A DNA stretch of 64,000 nt from Coccinella septempunctata (Eukaryota > Arthropoda > Insecta > Coleoptera > Coccinellidae), in NCBI RefSeq assembly GCF_907165205.1, contig NC_058191.1, positions 32,444,064 through 32,508,063 of the forward strand, read 5' to 3'. The position numbers and the translations under genes were made by a program. The notes below the pieces were generated by a model that saw only the letters and a list, made by a program, of their open reading frames with translations, was not told where the DNA came from and searched no databases. Positions 1 to 11,426 of this stretch are shown here, piece after piece (the first letter of the stretch is position 1; each line of letters starts with the position of its first letter).

Positions 1-828
1 TCCCTCTCGAGTCTCCATTATAGCTGTGGACCAAAGACCTCCACTGTGACCTGTCTAACGCTAGTTGTTCCCAGTTATGATTGGCATTAACTGATTTTAG
101 GGATTGATGTAGTATATCCTTAAATCGCTTATACTGGCCTCCTGGTTTCCGGACTCCCTCTGTGAATTCTAGATACAGAGCTATTTTGGACAGTCTTGTG
201 CCTTGCATCCTTAGAATGTGGCCGCTCCATCTGAATCGGACCCTCGTTACTTGAGTCTCAATTGCTGTACAACTCGCGCGTTGCAAGACTCCTGCATTCG
301 AAACTTTGTGGAATCATCTGATGTGCATAATTTGTCTTAGATGACGTTGTTGCGTTCGTTCAAGCAGTATAATATGTCGCCTGTAGGGCATCCAGCTTCC
401 GCTTCCGTAAAGAAGCGTTGGGAGGACAACTGCTTTTAAAAAGCTGTCTTAGTCTTCAGATAGAGGTCGTGATTTTGAAACACTCTGTCCTTTAGCTTCC
501 AGTATGCCCGTGTTGCCGAATTGATACGGTTAGATATGTATTCTCGTGTTTAGGTTAGCCCTAGTATTCATGAAGATTCCCAAGTATTTGAACGGCTCGA
601 ACTGTTCTAGAGTTCCATCCTCTAGGCTGATATCTGTTTGAAGGCTTTCGGGCGGACTTACCAGGATTTTGGTTTTGTCGATATTGAGTCTGAGGCCTAA
701 AGCTTCCTATATATGTATATAGGTGTCCAACATTATCTGTAGATCCCCTGAGCTGCTAGCGATAAGTGCGCAGTCGTCTGCATATTGATGTTCCGTGATA
801 AACTTTGTACGGGTTTTCGCAAATTACG
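1..828 (-). mobile_element. RTE-like LINE fragment (RT palm to C-terminus), cut by window edge
   Basis: Read on the minus strand, this is the 3' half of a non-LTR retrotransposon. Around 735-790 it encodes QYADDCALIASSS, the reverse-transcriptase catalytic box. Toward position 1 it encodes the same C-terminal region as the plus-strand copy at 1650-2019 (RWSGH-like motif, then QWRSLVHSYNG). The frame is interrupted several times, so this is a dead copy. Its 5' end stops near 828 and its 3' end lies outside the window. RTE is my best assignment, but other LINE clades share the C-terminal motif. Positions 1-250 form an inverted repeat with about 1655-1907. Confidence 0.75.
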
Positions 829-1437
829 TTTTAGTAGAAATACCAAACAAGTAAGAATTCTTCATCGATAAAGACCATGTCTCATTCAAAATAATACTCA
901 GGAAACATAGTATCAAGAAATTAATCGAATGGAAATTACTCCTTACTGAAATATAAATTATTTAATGTCTATAAGATCAGACTATGTGTAAATTCCTATC
1001 CTTAACTCTGCAGTAATAAGAATAGATGTTGCTCCGCCTGATAAAGGACTCCAGTCCGCAAATGATCTTAATTGAAGTACCTTTTCCATATAAATTCCCC
1101 GAAAGGCAATCTCTCTTGGTCGTAATGGGAATTAATGCGGAATTGTGTTGCCCGGAACAGCTGCCTTGAAGAAAATGTTAATTATAGAGGAAGGTTCCTA
1201 GACTAAAATTATTTTGAACTCGCAATTCGCCCTTAGCAGGCAGATTCAATACCCACAAGGAAAATTCATGTTGGTTTTGTCGATCACTTGGGATATCAGA
1301 GCACTGAGTAAATATTTATCATGTAAAAACATGTAACGTATTTCATTGAATTACGGTGTTTTATTCAATAAAAAGGGAGTGCTAGTTTGCGGTTTCCTGC
1401 AGCATGCGCTGAAAGTGAAACAAACTTGAAAGGAATA
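829..1437. other. No recognisable feature
   Basis: AT-rich sequence between two LINE fragments. I see no coding frame, repeat or RNA gene. Confidence 0.5.
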
Positions 1438-1547
1438 TACAGGTGACAATTTGAAAACTTGCCAGTCCAATTATGTCACGACAAGGATGATTTCAGAGGA
1501 AATGCCGAAAGAAGTCAATTTCTATTCTTAGGGAGACATATTTGGAG
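1438..1547 (+). repeat. Partial copy of the 2200-2382 MITE
   Basis: This sequence matches the element at 2200-2382 over about 110 bases: TACAGG start, then TTTGAAAACTTGCCAG, CCAATTATG, AAGGATG, AATGCCGAAA and GTCAATTT in the same order. The right terminus is missing, so it is a truncated or diverged copy in the same orientation. It encodes nothing. Confidence 0.6.
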
Positions 1548-1623
1548 CAGAATTGTAAGCCGAAATCTCCTCAACACTAGGTGTAGGATCTATCACCCCT
1601 AAATTCTCAATAGGGAATAGGGG

Positions 1624-2019
1624 GTGAGCTATACCTCAATTGAAGAATTTGAGACTCAAGTAACGAGGGCCCGACTCAGATGGAGCGGCCACATTCTGAG
1701 GATGCAAGACACAAGACTCCCCAAAATAGCTCTATACGGCGAACTCACTGAGGGAGCCCGGAAACCAGGAGGACAGTATAAGTGGTTTAAGGATACACTA
1801 CATCAATCCCTAAAATCAGTTAATGCTAATCATAACTGGGAACAACTAGCGTTAGAGAGGTCACAGTGGAGGTCTTTGGTCCACAGTTATAATGGAGAAT
1901 CGAGAAGGATACAGCGGCGGCCAGATCTGGTTGGAGACTATCCATGCCCTGAGTGTGGAAGGATCTGCAGGTCACGGTTGGGTCTCTTCAGTCACAGGAG
2001 GGCACACAGTCACAACTAG
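1624..2019 (+). pseudogene. C-terminal part of LINE ORF2 with C2H2 zinc finger
   Basis: An open frame of about 131 codons encodes the tail of a LINE reverse-transcriptase polyprotein. Residues 19-26 read RWSGHILR, a motif widely seen downstream of the RT domain in such elements. Residues 108-128 form a C2H2 finger: CPEC, a 12-residue spacer, then HRRAH. The finger probably binds element RNA or target DNA. The first methionine is unlikely to be a real start, because the frame is only the stump left by 5' truncation and similarity to the 1-828 copy begins about residue 10. It cannot transpose alone. Confidence 0.75.
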
Positions 2020-2132
2020 CACTAAGAAGTTACAAGTCTGTTCGAATTTTTTTTTTTTTTTCCTTCTTCTTTTTGTAGATTTATTCCCGGTAACGGGATA
2101 CAGCAATGACTGAATGAATGAATGAATGAATT
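1640..2132 (+). mobile_element. RTE-like LINE, 3' end, 5'-truncated
   Basis: This is a strongly 5'-truncated LINE copy that retains the last 130 codons or so, a short 3' UTR (2020-2110) with a T-rich run at 2047-2061, and a terminal TGAA microsatellite at about 2111-2131. A simple repeat at the extreme 3' end is typical of LINE families that prime on short repeats rather than a long poly(A). It is inverted relative to the related copy at 1-828. Confidence 0.75.
2111..2131 (+). repeat. (TGAA)n microsatellite, LINE tail
   Basis: About five TGAA units directly follow the LINE 3' UTR, so they are read as the element's own 3' tail. Confidence 0.8.
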
Positions 2133-2199
2133 GAAAAATCACTTGACCCTCTACATGAATACTATGGTTTGCAAATTTTTATTGAGTCCTTGAAGTAGT

Positions 2200-2382
2200 T
2201 ACAGGGGCTGACAGTTTGAAAACTTGCCAGGCCAATTATGACGTCACGGTAAGGATGTTTTCAGAGAAAATGCCGAAACAGGTCAATTTTTATTCGGAGG
2301 GAATATACTTGTCATCCATTTTCCCAAGCTCTTACGGTTACAGAGCTGCCATTCAATCTCAGCGGATTTTGCCCACCCTGTA
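2200..2382. mobile_element. MITE with TACAGGG / CCCTGTA ends
   Basis: A 183-bp non-coding element starts TACAGGGGCTGACAG and ends GCCCACCCTGTA. The outermost bases are inverted repeats. A related truncated copy lies at 1438-1547. With no coding capacity, it must depend on a transposase from elsewhere. Confidence 0.6.
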
Positions 2383-3500
2383 AAAAAGATAAATTGAAAA
2401 GTTTGCTCCTGTTCTACTCCAACACGGGTATCGAATGTATCACTCCTATATCCTTCCCTTCGATCAATACTTCTATAATTCAGCTGCGGGAAGGAGAAAT
2501 GGTAATTCTAATTTCAGGATTTGAAATAAGTTCTCGCATCCTACTCCTGTGGGAACACCAACTCAGCCGGAGCTGTGAAACCAATTATTGGACCCCCAAA
2601 CATACGATCCTTCCGGCAAACACTCGAATGAAAACATGTCTGCATCAAAATATATAGGAGCGGCCACCTGTTTCTCATGGAAATAAGAAAATCAGGCCAA
2701 TCCTCTTCCTTCAGTAAACATCTATGTATTATGCCCACCTATTCCACACCTATAGCAATGATTCTTGAATGATCACATATGAAATTTTGTAATTGAGTAA
2801 CGTAGAAAACAGAACACCAATTTGTAATGACTGTATCAGAAAAAACTTCTAGGAATCTATTTTTTGAGTCAGTACTTCAACCATATCTTAAATAGTAGTT
2901 TTTTTTAATCACCTGTTTTCACAAAAAAAAGGAAGAACGCTATCATTGTGTTTTCTAGCTACCATTCATACTCATCTAGGTACGAAGTAATAGTCTGTCT
3001 TGGGGCAGAGTAACCGCTGAACATTGCATGGACTAACTTAATCTTTGATGATGAATCCTCAGTCTATATGTCTGACCATGCCTAGGGACCGTACAAGGGA
3101 GAAAATGCGTGGTTAGTCACCTTTTGAATACAATGAATGAACTGAATAATGAATCAGAGATGAGCTTAGAACCTACCTACCCCTAAAATAAATGTAAAAA
3201 AATTGTTGGGATAAATTTATTGTCACTGGGTGTTTTGTTTTCTATGAGACTTAGTTAGTATACACTCTCTGCCTGAAGACGCCGGCAAAAATAAGCCGAT
3301 ATGGTTGATCAGGAAGCTTAGTGTGGTATCTCAATCTTTTTTTTTTTGGTAGGTGGTTGCACGTACTGAAGTGGACCATTTGATATAAAATTGTTTAAGT
3401 TACACCATGATGAGGTCAATAATCTAAACTAAACCATATTGTTGAATTAGCCATAACCACATTAGCTCGAATTGATATCCATTCCTTGTCTCTTTCCTGC
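2383..3500. other. No recognisable feature
   Basis: AT-rich DNA with scattered short open frames that look like chance. Nothing repeats elsewhere in the window that I can detect. Confidence 0.5.
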
Positions 3501-3727
3501 ACAGGGTGTCCAAAATTCGATGTCCAGTGAGTGGATCTCAGGAACTAGATGAGCTAGAGCAAAAATGATGGCAACTTTCCGAGCTCTTTTTCAGAGGAAC
3601 AAAGAATGGTAGATACCGTAGCGATTAGCAAAAATTGAGGTTTCGACGATTTCGAAAATTCTCCTAACATATCTGAACTTCCACAGGCACTTTTTTAACG
3701 CCGAATCCGATGAAAATCTCACCCTGT
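3501..3727 (+). mobile_element. MITE, ACAGGGTGTCC family
   Basis: The element starts ACAGGGTGTCCAAAATTCG and a matching ACCCTGT end lies at 3721-3727. A diverged copy in the opposite orientation occupies about 26632-26815. They share CAATGTCCAGTGA-like and CTAGATGAGCTAGA blocks in the same order. It is non-coding. The right boundary is less certain than the left. Confidence 0.55.
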
Positions 3728-5460
3728 ATCTTACCAGAGATTGTATCTTTCCAAATCTCGAATGGACAAATGAAACGGAGATGAATCAAGATTCAAGTTC
3801 CGCTGAAAGCTGCTTCTTAATGCAAAAATTCGGTTTCGAATTTCGTGGCAATATGGAAACTTTTAATGGACGCAGTAACTTCTGAAGATATGACGTAGAG
3901 TGACTTTAAAGTGCTGGATAATAATGTTGTGAAGAACCTGAATTTCTTTTACATTCGATGTTGCATTATTTTGCCGGAGCTCACTTTGATTAGTGTAGTC
4001 GAGAATCCATTTTTTCTGATGTATACTCCGGCGTTTATCGAATATATGTTTAAATAAAAAATATACAGATACAGGTACTTGAAAGCAAAAATTATTTCTG
4101 AAATTAGCCTGATTTCCGTACTGAAATTGACCCTTTCTCGAAGCTTTACGTGGAGAAAATATAAACAAATGTTAATTCCCAACAAAGGTAAAGGTCCTTA
4201 CACTCCTTATATAAGTATTTCAGCAAAAGTATATAAATTCACGTTATTAATTTCCTCTAATTAGTTTTTCACATATTTAAAAATATCTTTTCCTAAATGA
4301 ATCTAGAGTTGAAATCAAAAGTTTCGAACAAAACTACACTTCACCGTTCAAAAATGTATGCCAATCTTGAGTAACTTCCAAAGTTCATTTTATCAGAACA
4401 AAATTCAATAACTAAGCTAACTGTATCAATACTCTACCGAAACCTTGGATAAAAAAATGCTATTTTTCGATATTACCTAATTTTAATCATTTTCATGAGC
4501 TATTTGATACATGATCATTGAATATAATGCCCGAAATGCAGATATTGGAGTTCTTTAGTGAATTTACAGTTGAACGTTTTCTCACTAGTTGGAAAGAGTG
4601 AAAAGTGAGGATTTGTTATCCTTATTCATAACAACGATCTCAGCAACACAATAATCTTTTATTTTTCGTCTCTATTCAGCACAAAATTTTCTGCTAAAGT
4701 AATGAAGGAAAATAAAGATTGATAGGCTCATAACTTTATAGACAGCTCTGTGTTTTCACCAAAATTTGGTGGAATATAACCGGAAATCCCATGATGATCA
4801 GATGTCCCGCATGTCCTCGAACTTCAACAAACCATATTAAATTTGAAGCGAATTAATTCTCTCGATAATTTGTTTCCCCAAGCATCCCACTATATCAGCC
4901 TTAGGCAACGTGGGGAAGCAAGGGAAGTTCGCTTATTATTTACCATCAATAACAAACAAAAAGTTGAATAAGAGAAAAGACTGAGTGTTCATCAAACTCC
5001 TAATTCAATCGCTGTCATTTTCCCCAGGAGGATGCCAACCATAAGTTCGAATAAGAGTAATCTGGAGTTGGGAACTTCAGATTATTTCCAAATATTGAGG
5101 GATTTCTTTGGTTTTACCATTTCCACCCAGAGAGCTGTTTTTCTCGACCGATTGGTCCTAGAACTTCAACTGGATATTTATTTTGAAGATGTACGATGTA
5201 CTTCAGTGTTTATATAAGCTGATGACATTTTATTAGGGTCAACTGGGCCATTCTATAAAGACAACAGTTGTATTTATACAATAACGGTGCCATGGGATCA
5301 GCTGACATTGACAGGACCACCATTTTGTCTCAGGGCAGCACAAGTGTTGGCTAAGTTTATGTTTTTGTGATTTCCAGTCGTTTTTATAAATAATAACATG
5401 TAATTAAATTCATTGATGAACATGTATGAATTTTCATGTATTTTGAAATTAATGATATAC
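3728..5460. other. No recognisable feature
   Basis: AT-rich DNA. Overlapping short frames on both strands around 3860-4260 have no start context, domain or repeat support. Confidence 0.5.
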
Positions 5461-6151
5461 GGGGTGGGCCACCCATAACTTTCCACTCCGAATTTCGAGC
5501 TTTGGGATGGAATAACAAAAAAAACGCTCAGACAGGTCAAATTTTGTTGAAATTGGGACAAATAAGGGTGTTCAAATGAGTTTGATATCACTACCCCTCT
5601 AGCCGCAACCCCTAACAGCTCCCATTTTTGAATAAGGAAAAGGGGTCGAGCAGCACCTTGTTGGAAAGGCAATTCAATTTCCCGCATGAGTGTATTTTTT
5701 TTCATGGCTTTAATATTATACAGAGTGACTCAGTATTCCATCAATATTTTTCACATGCCGAATTTGTATCTAGCTAGAGGCTAGAGGGGTAGTGATATCG
5801 AATTCATTTTTTGACCCCTCCGAACGTTTTTTCCGTCTCAAAGATCCAAAGTCGGCCTGTGAAAGTTATTGATGGAATACTGAGTCACTCTGTATAATAA
5901 TAAAGCGATGAAAAAAAAATACACTCATGCAGGAAATTGAATTGCATTTTCAACAAGGTGATGCTCGACCTCTTTTCCCTATTCAAAAATGAGAGCTGTT
6001 AGGGGTTGCGGCTAGGGGGGTAGTGATATCAAACTAATTTGAACACCCTTATTTATCCCCTTTCAACAAAAGTTCACCTGTCTGAGCGTTTTTTCTTTAT
6101 TCCATCCCAAAGCTCGAAATTCGGGGTGGAAAGTTATAGATGACCCACCTT
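5461..6151. mobile_element. 690-bp foldback element with ~260-290-bp inverted arms
   Basis: The left arm (5461-5718) and right arm (5895-6151) are inverted copies over nearly their full length, including AACTTTCCACTCCGAA at the outer end and GTAGTGATATCAAAC further in. The ends read GGGTGGGCC on the left and the inverse of GGTGGGTCA on the right. A second inverted-repeat unit (5719-5894) sits at the centre. A 135-codon frame on the minus strand of the left arm is a by-product of the repeat and has no recognisable protein similarity. Confidence 0.75.
5719..5894. mobile_element. MITE nested at the centre of the 5461-6151 palindrome
   Basis: A 176-bp unit starts TACAGAGTGACTCAGTATTC and ends with the inverse of that sequence (GAGTCACTCTGTA). 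The 27-bp terminal repeats match almost perfectly. The outer palindrome resumes on both sides (TTTAATATTA and its inverse), which fits insertion at a TA dinucleotide in the palindrome loop. Confidence 0.7.
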
Positions 6152-9100
6152 GCATGTACATCATAGAAGTGATTGATTCAAGTACCTTAGTGAAGAATTA
6201 TCTAGAGCATTCCCCCCATCCATAGGGTAGTATGGAAAGTTATCTTAAATAAAAATCACAATTTTAATAATGAGTTGATACGTTTTTTCATTTTTAATGA
6301 TTTCAATAACACTTCAAACGATTAGGTACTACAAAATTGTATGCCATTGACTTGAAAAATACTAAAATATGTACATGAAAAAGTTGAAATTTCCACCTGA
6401 TTCCTATAATAGGGGTTGATAAAAATGCCACTCTTCAGCAACCAAATCTATCTATTTTTGGCACTACAAGTTGAGTTTGCCATTTAAAATCTCTCAAATA
6501 CCCCCACACTTCTTAGAAAGTTGAAAAGTTGCGAAATTTTAAATGAAATAATGCAACAATTTTCGGGTTATTAGGCAGTTTTCATTCGTCATTCCTAATA
6601 TAAAGAAATTCGTTACTCGAAAATAGTTTTATTATTTCGAAGAATATGGATGAGAAAGTAGATCACTATTTAAAATGCTAAATGTTCTTTTCGAGCAATT
6701 TTCTACTAAAAAGTGTACCTATACCGAAGATATGAATGTTGTGGGCTTGCTTTCACCCACTCCGTATTAATTCAAAAATCAAACTGAGGTATTTCCAAAA
6801 CTCGAGAATGATATACCTTAACATTCTCCGAAGTAAAATATTCCAGAATTATTTCTGTTCCTCCGTGGAAATAAGTATAGATGAATATACAGGGAATATG
6901 CAGACTAACAAGTAGATATATTTGCTCGAACAACGAATAAACATTATCTTATGATACATTTCACCCGAACAACTGTTTCGTCGAGCTTAGTGCAACGTTT
7001 ATAGCAATTTGTACGTTACAATTCCTGGACAATGTTCAATTTTATAAGTCACGAGATTTGTTTGTCTCCGCTGTTTGCCATACGGAAACAGGAAGAGCTA
7101 AGATTAACCTTATTTGGGAGTAACCATAATTTATGAGGGAGAAATATGAGTATCTTCGGGGTCTTTAGTTGTTACGATGCAATATTGCAAGCGTTTGGCA
7201 TGAACAAGATTAATCTTTCATTATTCTGGTGCCTAAATGGAGCACACACTACACTAGCATTATAGAAGACCTGGAGAATATTAATATCTGCCTTGAACAG
7301 CCACCTGGAATGATGTATGCACAATGCAGTCAAATTAGGTAGAAAATGAAATGGGAAATTCTAGCAACAAGCTGGTCGATGTTTCCTGCATGCTTGGCTG
7401 ATGTGCTCCCCAAGAAATATTTCCAATTCGATTGACAATTTTTGAATAACTTTTCAATAGTAAGAATACGAAATAATCCCTTTTTACCTGTTTTTAATAT
7501 GAAAGTGAACTACTCAAGACTGAGTCTAGTAAAATTTCCGCCATCAGCTCCATATATGTCTTTTTTCCAGGCCCATCAAGCTGCTGAGAGATTTGTCTGA
7601 ATGTTTTTTTCAGTTGACTTTGGTCTCGAAGTATAACTCTGATATATTTACACTTACTAAAAAATTCGGAGTCTATCCATTTTCTGATAAAAACATACCT
7701 GTGATTTCATTGTGAACTAATGTTCATAATTGAATCTATATTCCTCCAAGTTATTGAAAACTATCAGCTAACCTTATGTTTCAAAGAAAGATTTTTTTTT
7801 CGTTTTTTAAATATTTGTTTATTTGATATTGAATGCGACTATTCAAAATGAATTCAGTAATAGGTATTTATTGAGGTCAATCTGGTCGTTGAGTGATTCA
7901 GGCGATAATTTACATTCACTGATTTTTGAAGTACCTATCCAGTTTTTGCATGACTTTTAGCTTCAATATTTTTCTGTTTTTAATCATATGTGAAAGTCAT
8001 TTAATCTGTTTTGAGCTCCCCGTTTCCAAACAATACAAGTACATCCTATGGACATCCCAGGGACGTCTCTCACAAAATAGAAGGATGTACATTCTTCGTG
8101 TAATCATTTCATGTGTATCAAAATTTGTAATCTCGATCAAGTTGAAATTTTCCATTGAGCACTTTCAGTCTCATCGAACTAACAGATCTCCCCATGATTT
8201 GAGGGCTCATACTGAATTATTGATATAGTCGATACTTAATTTAATCAAGGTGTAATTCTTTATGTTGCACTCCTTCTAAGAAAATCGTCTCATATCAAAT
8301 TCCCAATACTTCGCAATGACCTTTTCTTCGAACAATATATTGTGTTCAATCTCTCTTAATTCACTAGTTTAAACTCGATTTTTCACATTAACTGATCTAC
8401 AATCAGAAAACTGCGAAGGAAATAAATCTGCCTGCTTGATCCGACAGAGGCCGAATTAAAAAGCCTAATTAGTTTGCTCTGAAAACTTCTCGAGGCAGTT
8501 CACAAAAAGCGAATCGTTCTGGGACAAATCACAGCCAAGGAAATTATTCCATCGTAGCTACTGCAAAAAGAGGATTAATTGCGTTTCTGGAGGCAAATTG
8601 CACTTCGATTTGTTTGGAGTGTTGGTACATAACGAACATTCAAGGAATTCATCATGAGTGATGTTTTCGCTAAAAGATGAAAGTGAAAGGAATTTTATTG
8701 GATGGAAAGATTCGCAATGACTGATTTAAAATAATAATTCGTTGGTATGAATATACTTAGGTTTCAAGGAATATTATGTACAAAGGTGATGAAGAAAATA
8801 CAGCAAGATTCCAACACGCTGAAGGCTTTTTCAGATCGAGGTCCATAGAATATTCCATGTACGACCATGTTTGTAACATATAGAAATTTTGAAACAGTGC
8901 AGAGAAGTACAGATACAGGGTGAGTCTTCGACTCATACAAGTACACTAGATTCCTGAGATCAGAAGAAACACTTTTTTCCATTAGGTATAATTTTTCTCG
9001 TTTTGTTGAAAAACCATTAAAAATGCTATTTTCAGTATCTACTATCTCACAAACGCCTTCATTGAATGAAATGACATTTTGGAATGTAGTTTTTCATTTA

Positions 9101-9330
9101 TTTGATGAATTTTTTTCGAACACACTATGTCACCCACTTCTTCCAGTTTTCTCATTCAAAAACCAAATTTTGAAACTGAGTTGGACGCTATCTCATGAAT
9201 ATTTGAAAGTTTTGTAAAATAAAAGTATTCTTTTTATTTTCTCATATAATGCGCCGTTTTCGAGTCATTGGATGCTCAATAATTAAAGAGTATCTGTGAA
9301 ATATCGATTGAAATTTATTTTGGGAGGATT
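6152..9330. other. No recognisable gene; possible MITE end at 8914
   Basis: Over 3 kb of AT-rich DNA without supported coding sequence. At 8914 the sequence TACAGGGTGAGTCTTCGACT resembles the termini of the short inverted-repeat elements elsewhere in the window, but I could not find its partner end. A 100-codon frame at 7926-8228 is AT-rich and looks like chance. Confidence 0.45.
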
Positions 9331-9667
9331 TTGCATCTCTTCATAAACTTTTTAGGGTTTTCACTCCCAATCTCTGAAACAAAATCAATTAAAAATGAAA
9401 TCAACGATTTGCTCCTGCGTAAATTCTTGCACTAATTTGTCAGGAGCAAATTAACTAGAAAAAATTGTTGCCTGACAATGAACTCAAAATAAATAACGTT
9501 GAAATTATAATTCTTCGTAACGTTTCGGAGTCTATATCAGACTCCTTCATCAGACGAAAAAATCTACTTCTGAAAATCTTCTGGATTGTCGCTTTTTGTC
9601 TGACATTAATTGATTTTGTTTCAGAGATTGGGAGTGAAAACCCTAAAAAGTTTATGAAGAGTATCTG
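9331..9667. repeat. Inverted repeat enclosing a hammerhead-like RNA
   Basis: Arms at about 9332-9393 and 9606-9666 are inverted copies, sharing CTTCATAAACTTTTTAGGG, TTTTCACTCCCAATCTC and TGAAACAAAATCAATTAA. The 210-bp interior holds a smaller hairpin (TTTGCTCCTG at 9408-9417 with CAGGAGCAAA at 9441-9450) and the hammerhead-like motif at 9511-9562. No protein is encoded. It is probably a small non-autonomous mobile element. Confidence 0.7.
9511..9562 (-). ncRNA. Hammerhead-ribozyme-like motif, type I, minimal stem III
   Basis: On the minus strand the parts of a type I hammerhead occur in order. The stem I 5' strand TTTTTTCGT (9562-9554) is followed by the core CTGATGA (9553-9547). Stem II GGAGTCT (9545-9539) pairs perfectly with AGACTCC (9533-9527). 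GAAA follows (9526-9523), then CGTT, giving a one-base-pair stem III and a UU cleavage step. ACGAAGAA (9518-9511) re-pairs with stem I over eight positions with one G-U. One extra A (9546) sits between CTGATGA and stem II, where a G-C pair is canonical, so activity may be reduced. Hammerheads with minimal stem III are known from Penelope-like elements and small metazoan retrozyme-type repeats. Confidence 0.65.
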
Positions 9668-10365
9668 TGAAGTTCGAAAAGTTGGGTACTTTGGCTGAAT
9701 ACAGCTCTGTGTGTGTAAAAGATCCACATATGTGTAGTGTCACAGATTTAGCTATAGTTAATCTGAAGGTGAAATTTTCTTTCAGGGGTAGCAGAACTTA
9801 TTATGAAAATTTGAAATGGATGTATCCTGTTATCAGGGCCTAATCGGAAAAAATGGTATGAGAAAAGGTGTTTTTTTTTGTTTACCTCAAGAATCTACTA
9901 TTAAAATATATGTAGGAGTCAAGGACACAACCTGTATAATTAATTACATTTTCTTTGTATTCTGTTTGATTTAGTATATTTGTTAGCAATTTGAATTCCA
10001 GTTTCACTATTTTTTCAATATATTAATAAATTCAAATTCCATGAAATTTTTTAGTTGAGAACCCTCTTGAGATAAAGCTCAAGGCGATTGCAAAGTATAT
10101 ATTATTCAAACCTAGAGAATCGTGGACTCGTTTTGCTTTATATATTTGATATAAAAACGGACTATAACAGTAGGGGGAGTCCGGGAGACTTGCTCAGGTA
10201 GGAGACTTGAACCACCTCGAATATTTCAATTCAAATTTCGCGCTACCGGTATCGTGAATAGCTTGCGACATACTCGTAACAAGCCACAACTAGTGGTGGC
10301 TCCATTTTGGCCGCCATCAGAACAGTTCGGCACTGAGAGGGTTGAACGTGATTTTGTTGAGGGAG
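9668..10365. other. Mostly featureless; possible MITE terminus at 10176-10220
   Basis: No coding sequence is seen. Near 10176-10215 the phrase GGGAGACTTG occurs, followed by the near repeat GGAGACTTG, resembling the repeated subterminal motifs of the elements at 43980 and 55662. A partner end is absent, possibly removed by the LINE that starts near 10366. Confidence 0.4.
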
Positions 10366-11426
10366 GAGACTTTTGTTTGATTGCGATGTTTGAAGGAGAA
10401 TGCTCTACAACAAGAGATATAGAGGCTGGAGTACCCCAAAGGTCAGTACTTGGGCCACTTCTGTACAACATATACATTCACGATATTACGAAGAATCCAA
10501 GAACCACGCTAACGTTATATGCTGACGACACCACAACCCAGAAGTAATAGAACGAGTTCTACAAGAATGCATAAAGTGAAAAATCAAGCTCAATGGACAA
10601 AAGAGCCAAGCAATATTACTACAGAAGAGAAGACTGCGACCCACAACGAATCTAGAAGTTGACGGCGATTGGAAGAATGAAGCCGAATATTTAGGAATAA
10701 CGCTTGACAAAGGACTTGGAAAAGTCATATCAAACAAGCAATCGACAAAACGAAAGCAGAGATGAATAGACTCTACCCTCTGATAGAAAGAAGAAGCCAC
10801 ATGTCGAAAGAGACAAAATTGAATATTATTAAAGTCGTTGCTAGGCCTCAACTGACTTATGGATCAGTTGCCTGGGGTTTCGCGGCAAAGAGCCATATCA
10901 AAAGAATTCAGGCCACTGAAAATAAGCTAATGCAATAGATGCATCTTGGTTTGTCAGGAATAGACCGATTTTGAGAGACCTAAAATGGAAAACCATAACG
11001 GAATTCATGAACAGAAAAGGAGAAAAATTATTCGAAACAGCGAAAAACCTTCCGAATCAAGAACTCAGGAGACTAGTGGACTACGACCCAGAGGAAGACG
11101 AAAGGAGAATGCGAATTTACCGAAGGAGATCAAGAGATCAATTAAAAAAGAGATTAAAATAAGAACAGAAACTTATTGAACAATAAATAAAGTGTTATCC
11201 AATAGAAAATAAATACATAAATACCAGCACGATAGTGTGCGAGAAGAAAACCGACTAAGAGATGAACGGTTTATAGGCAAATGCCTGGAACCAATATTCA
11301 AGAAGCAGTTAAGGGTTTTTAGTGGGTCTCGTGCATAGGAGAGTGAGAATCCCCACACTTGTTCCTCCTCAGGAGAGGGTGGTTCGTCTGACTTGCAGAT
11401 TTTCCCCCTGCTACACCAAAAAAAAA
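10366..11426 (+). mobile_element. Jockey-like LINE, degenerate 5'-truncated copy
   Basis: This plus-strand LINE is of the same family as the insert at 22043-23393. The coding part aligns from before the RT GVPQ box to the C-terminus, and the two share the 3' UTR, including GCAGTTAAGGGTTTTTAGTG, GAATCCCCACAC and GCTACACC before the A-run (11417-11425). The 5' end is truncated near 10366. I could not identify a convincing target duplication. Confidence 0.8.
10368..11161 (+). pseudogene. LINE reverse transcriptase remnant
   Basis: The first frame encodes AGVPQRSVLGPLLYNIYIHD and then LYADDT, the RT motif around the catalytic aspartates. In the related copy the corresponding box reads GVPQGSVLG, so one glycine has become arginine here. 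Stops and frameshifts follow. Another frame later encodes a stretch near the C-terminus (LRRLVDYDPEEDERR) that parallels LRRLVDYDPTEEARR in the 22317-23381 copy. The conserved 'LTYGSxAWGFAAK' region is also visible around 10850-10890. The protein is not functional. Confidence 0.75.

Noticed and set aside
5298..5705. 135-codon minus-strand frame
   Set aside because: It lies mainly in the arm of a palindromic non-coding element. No protein family is recognisable.
6961..6990. GTTTCGTCGAGC as another hammerhead core
   Set aside because: No CUGANGA box or pairing stem lies upstream on the corresponding strand.
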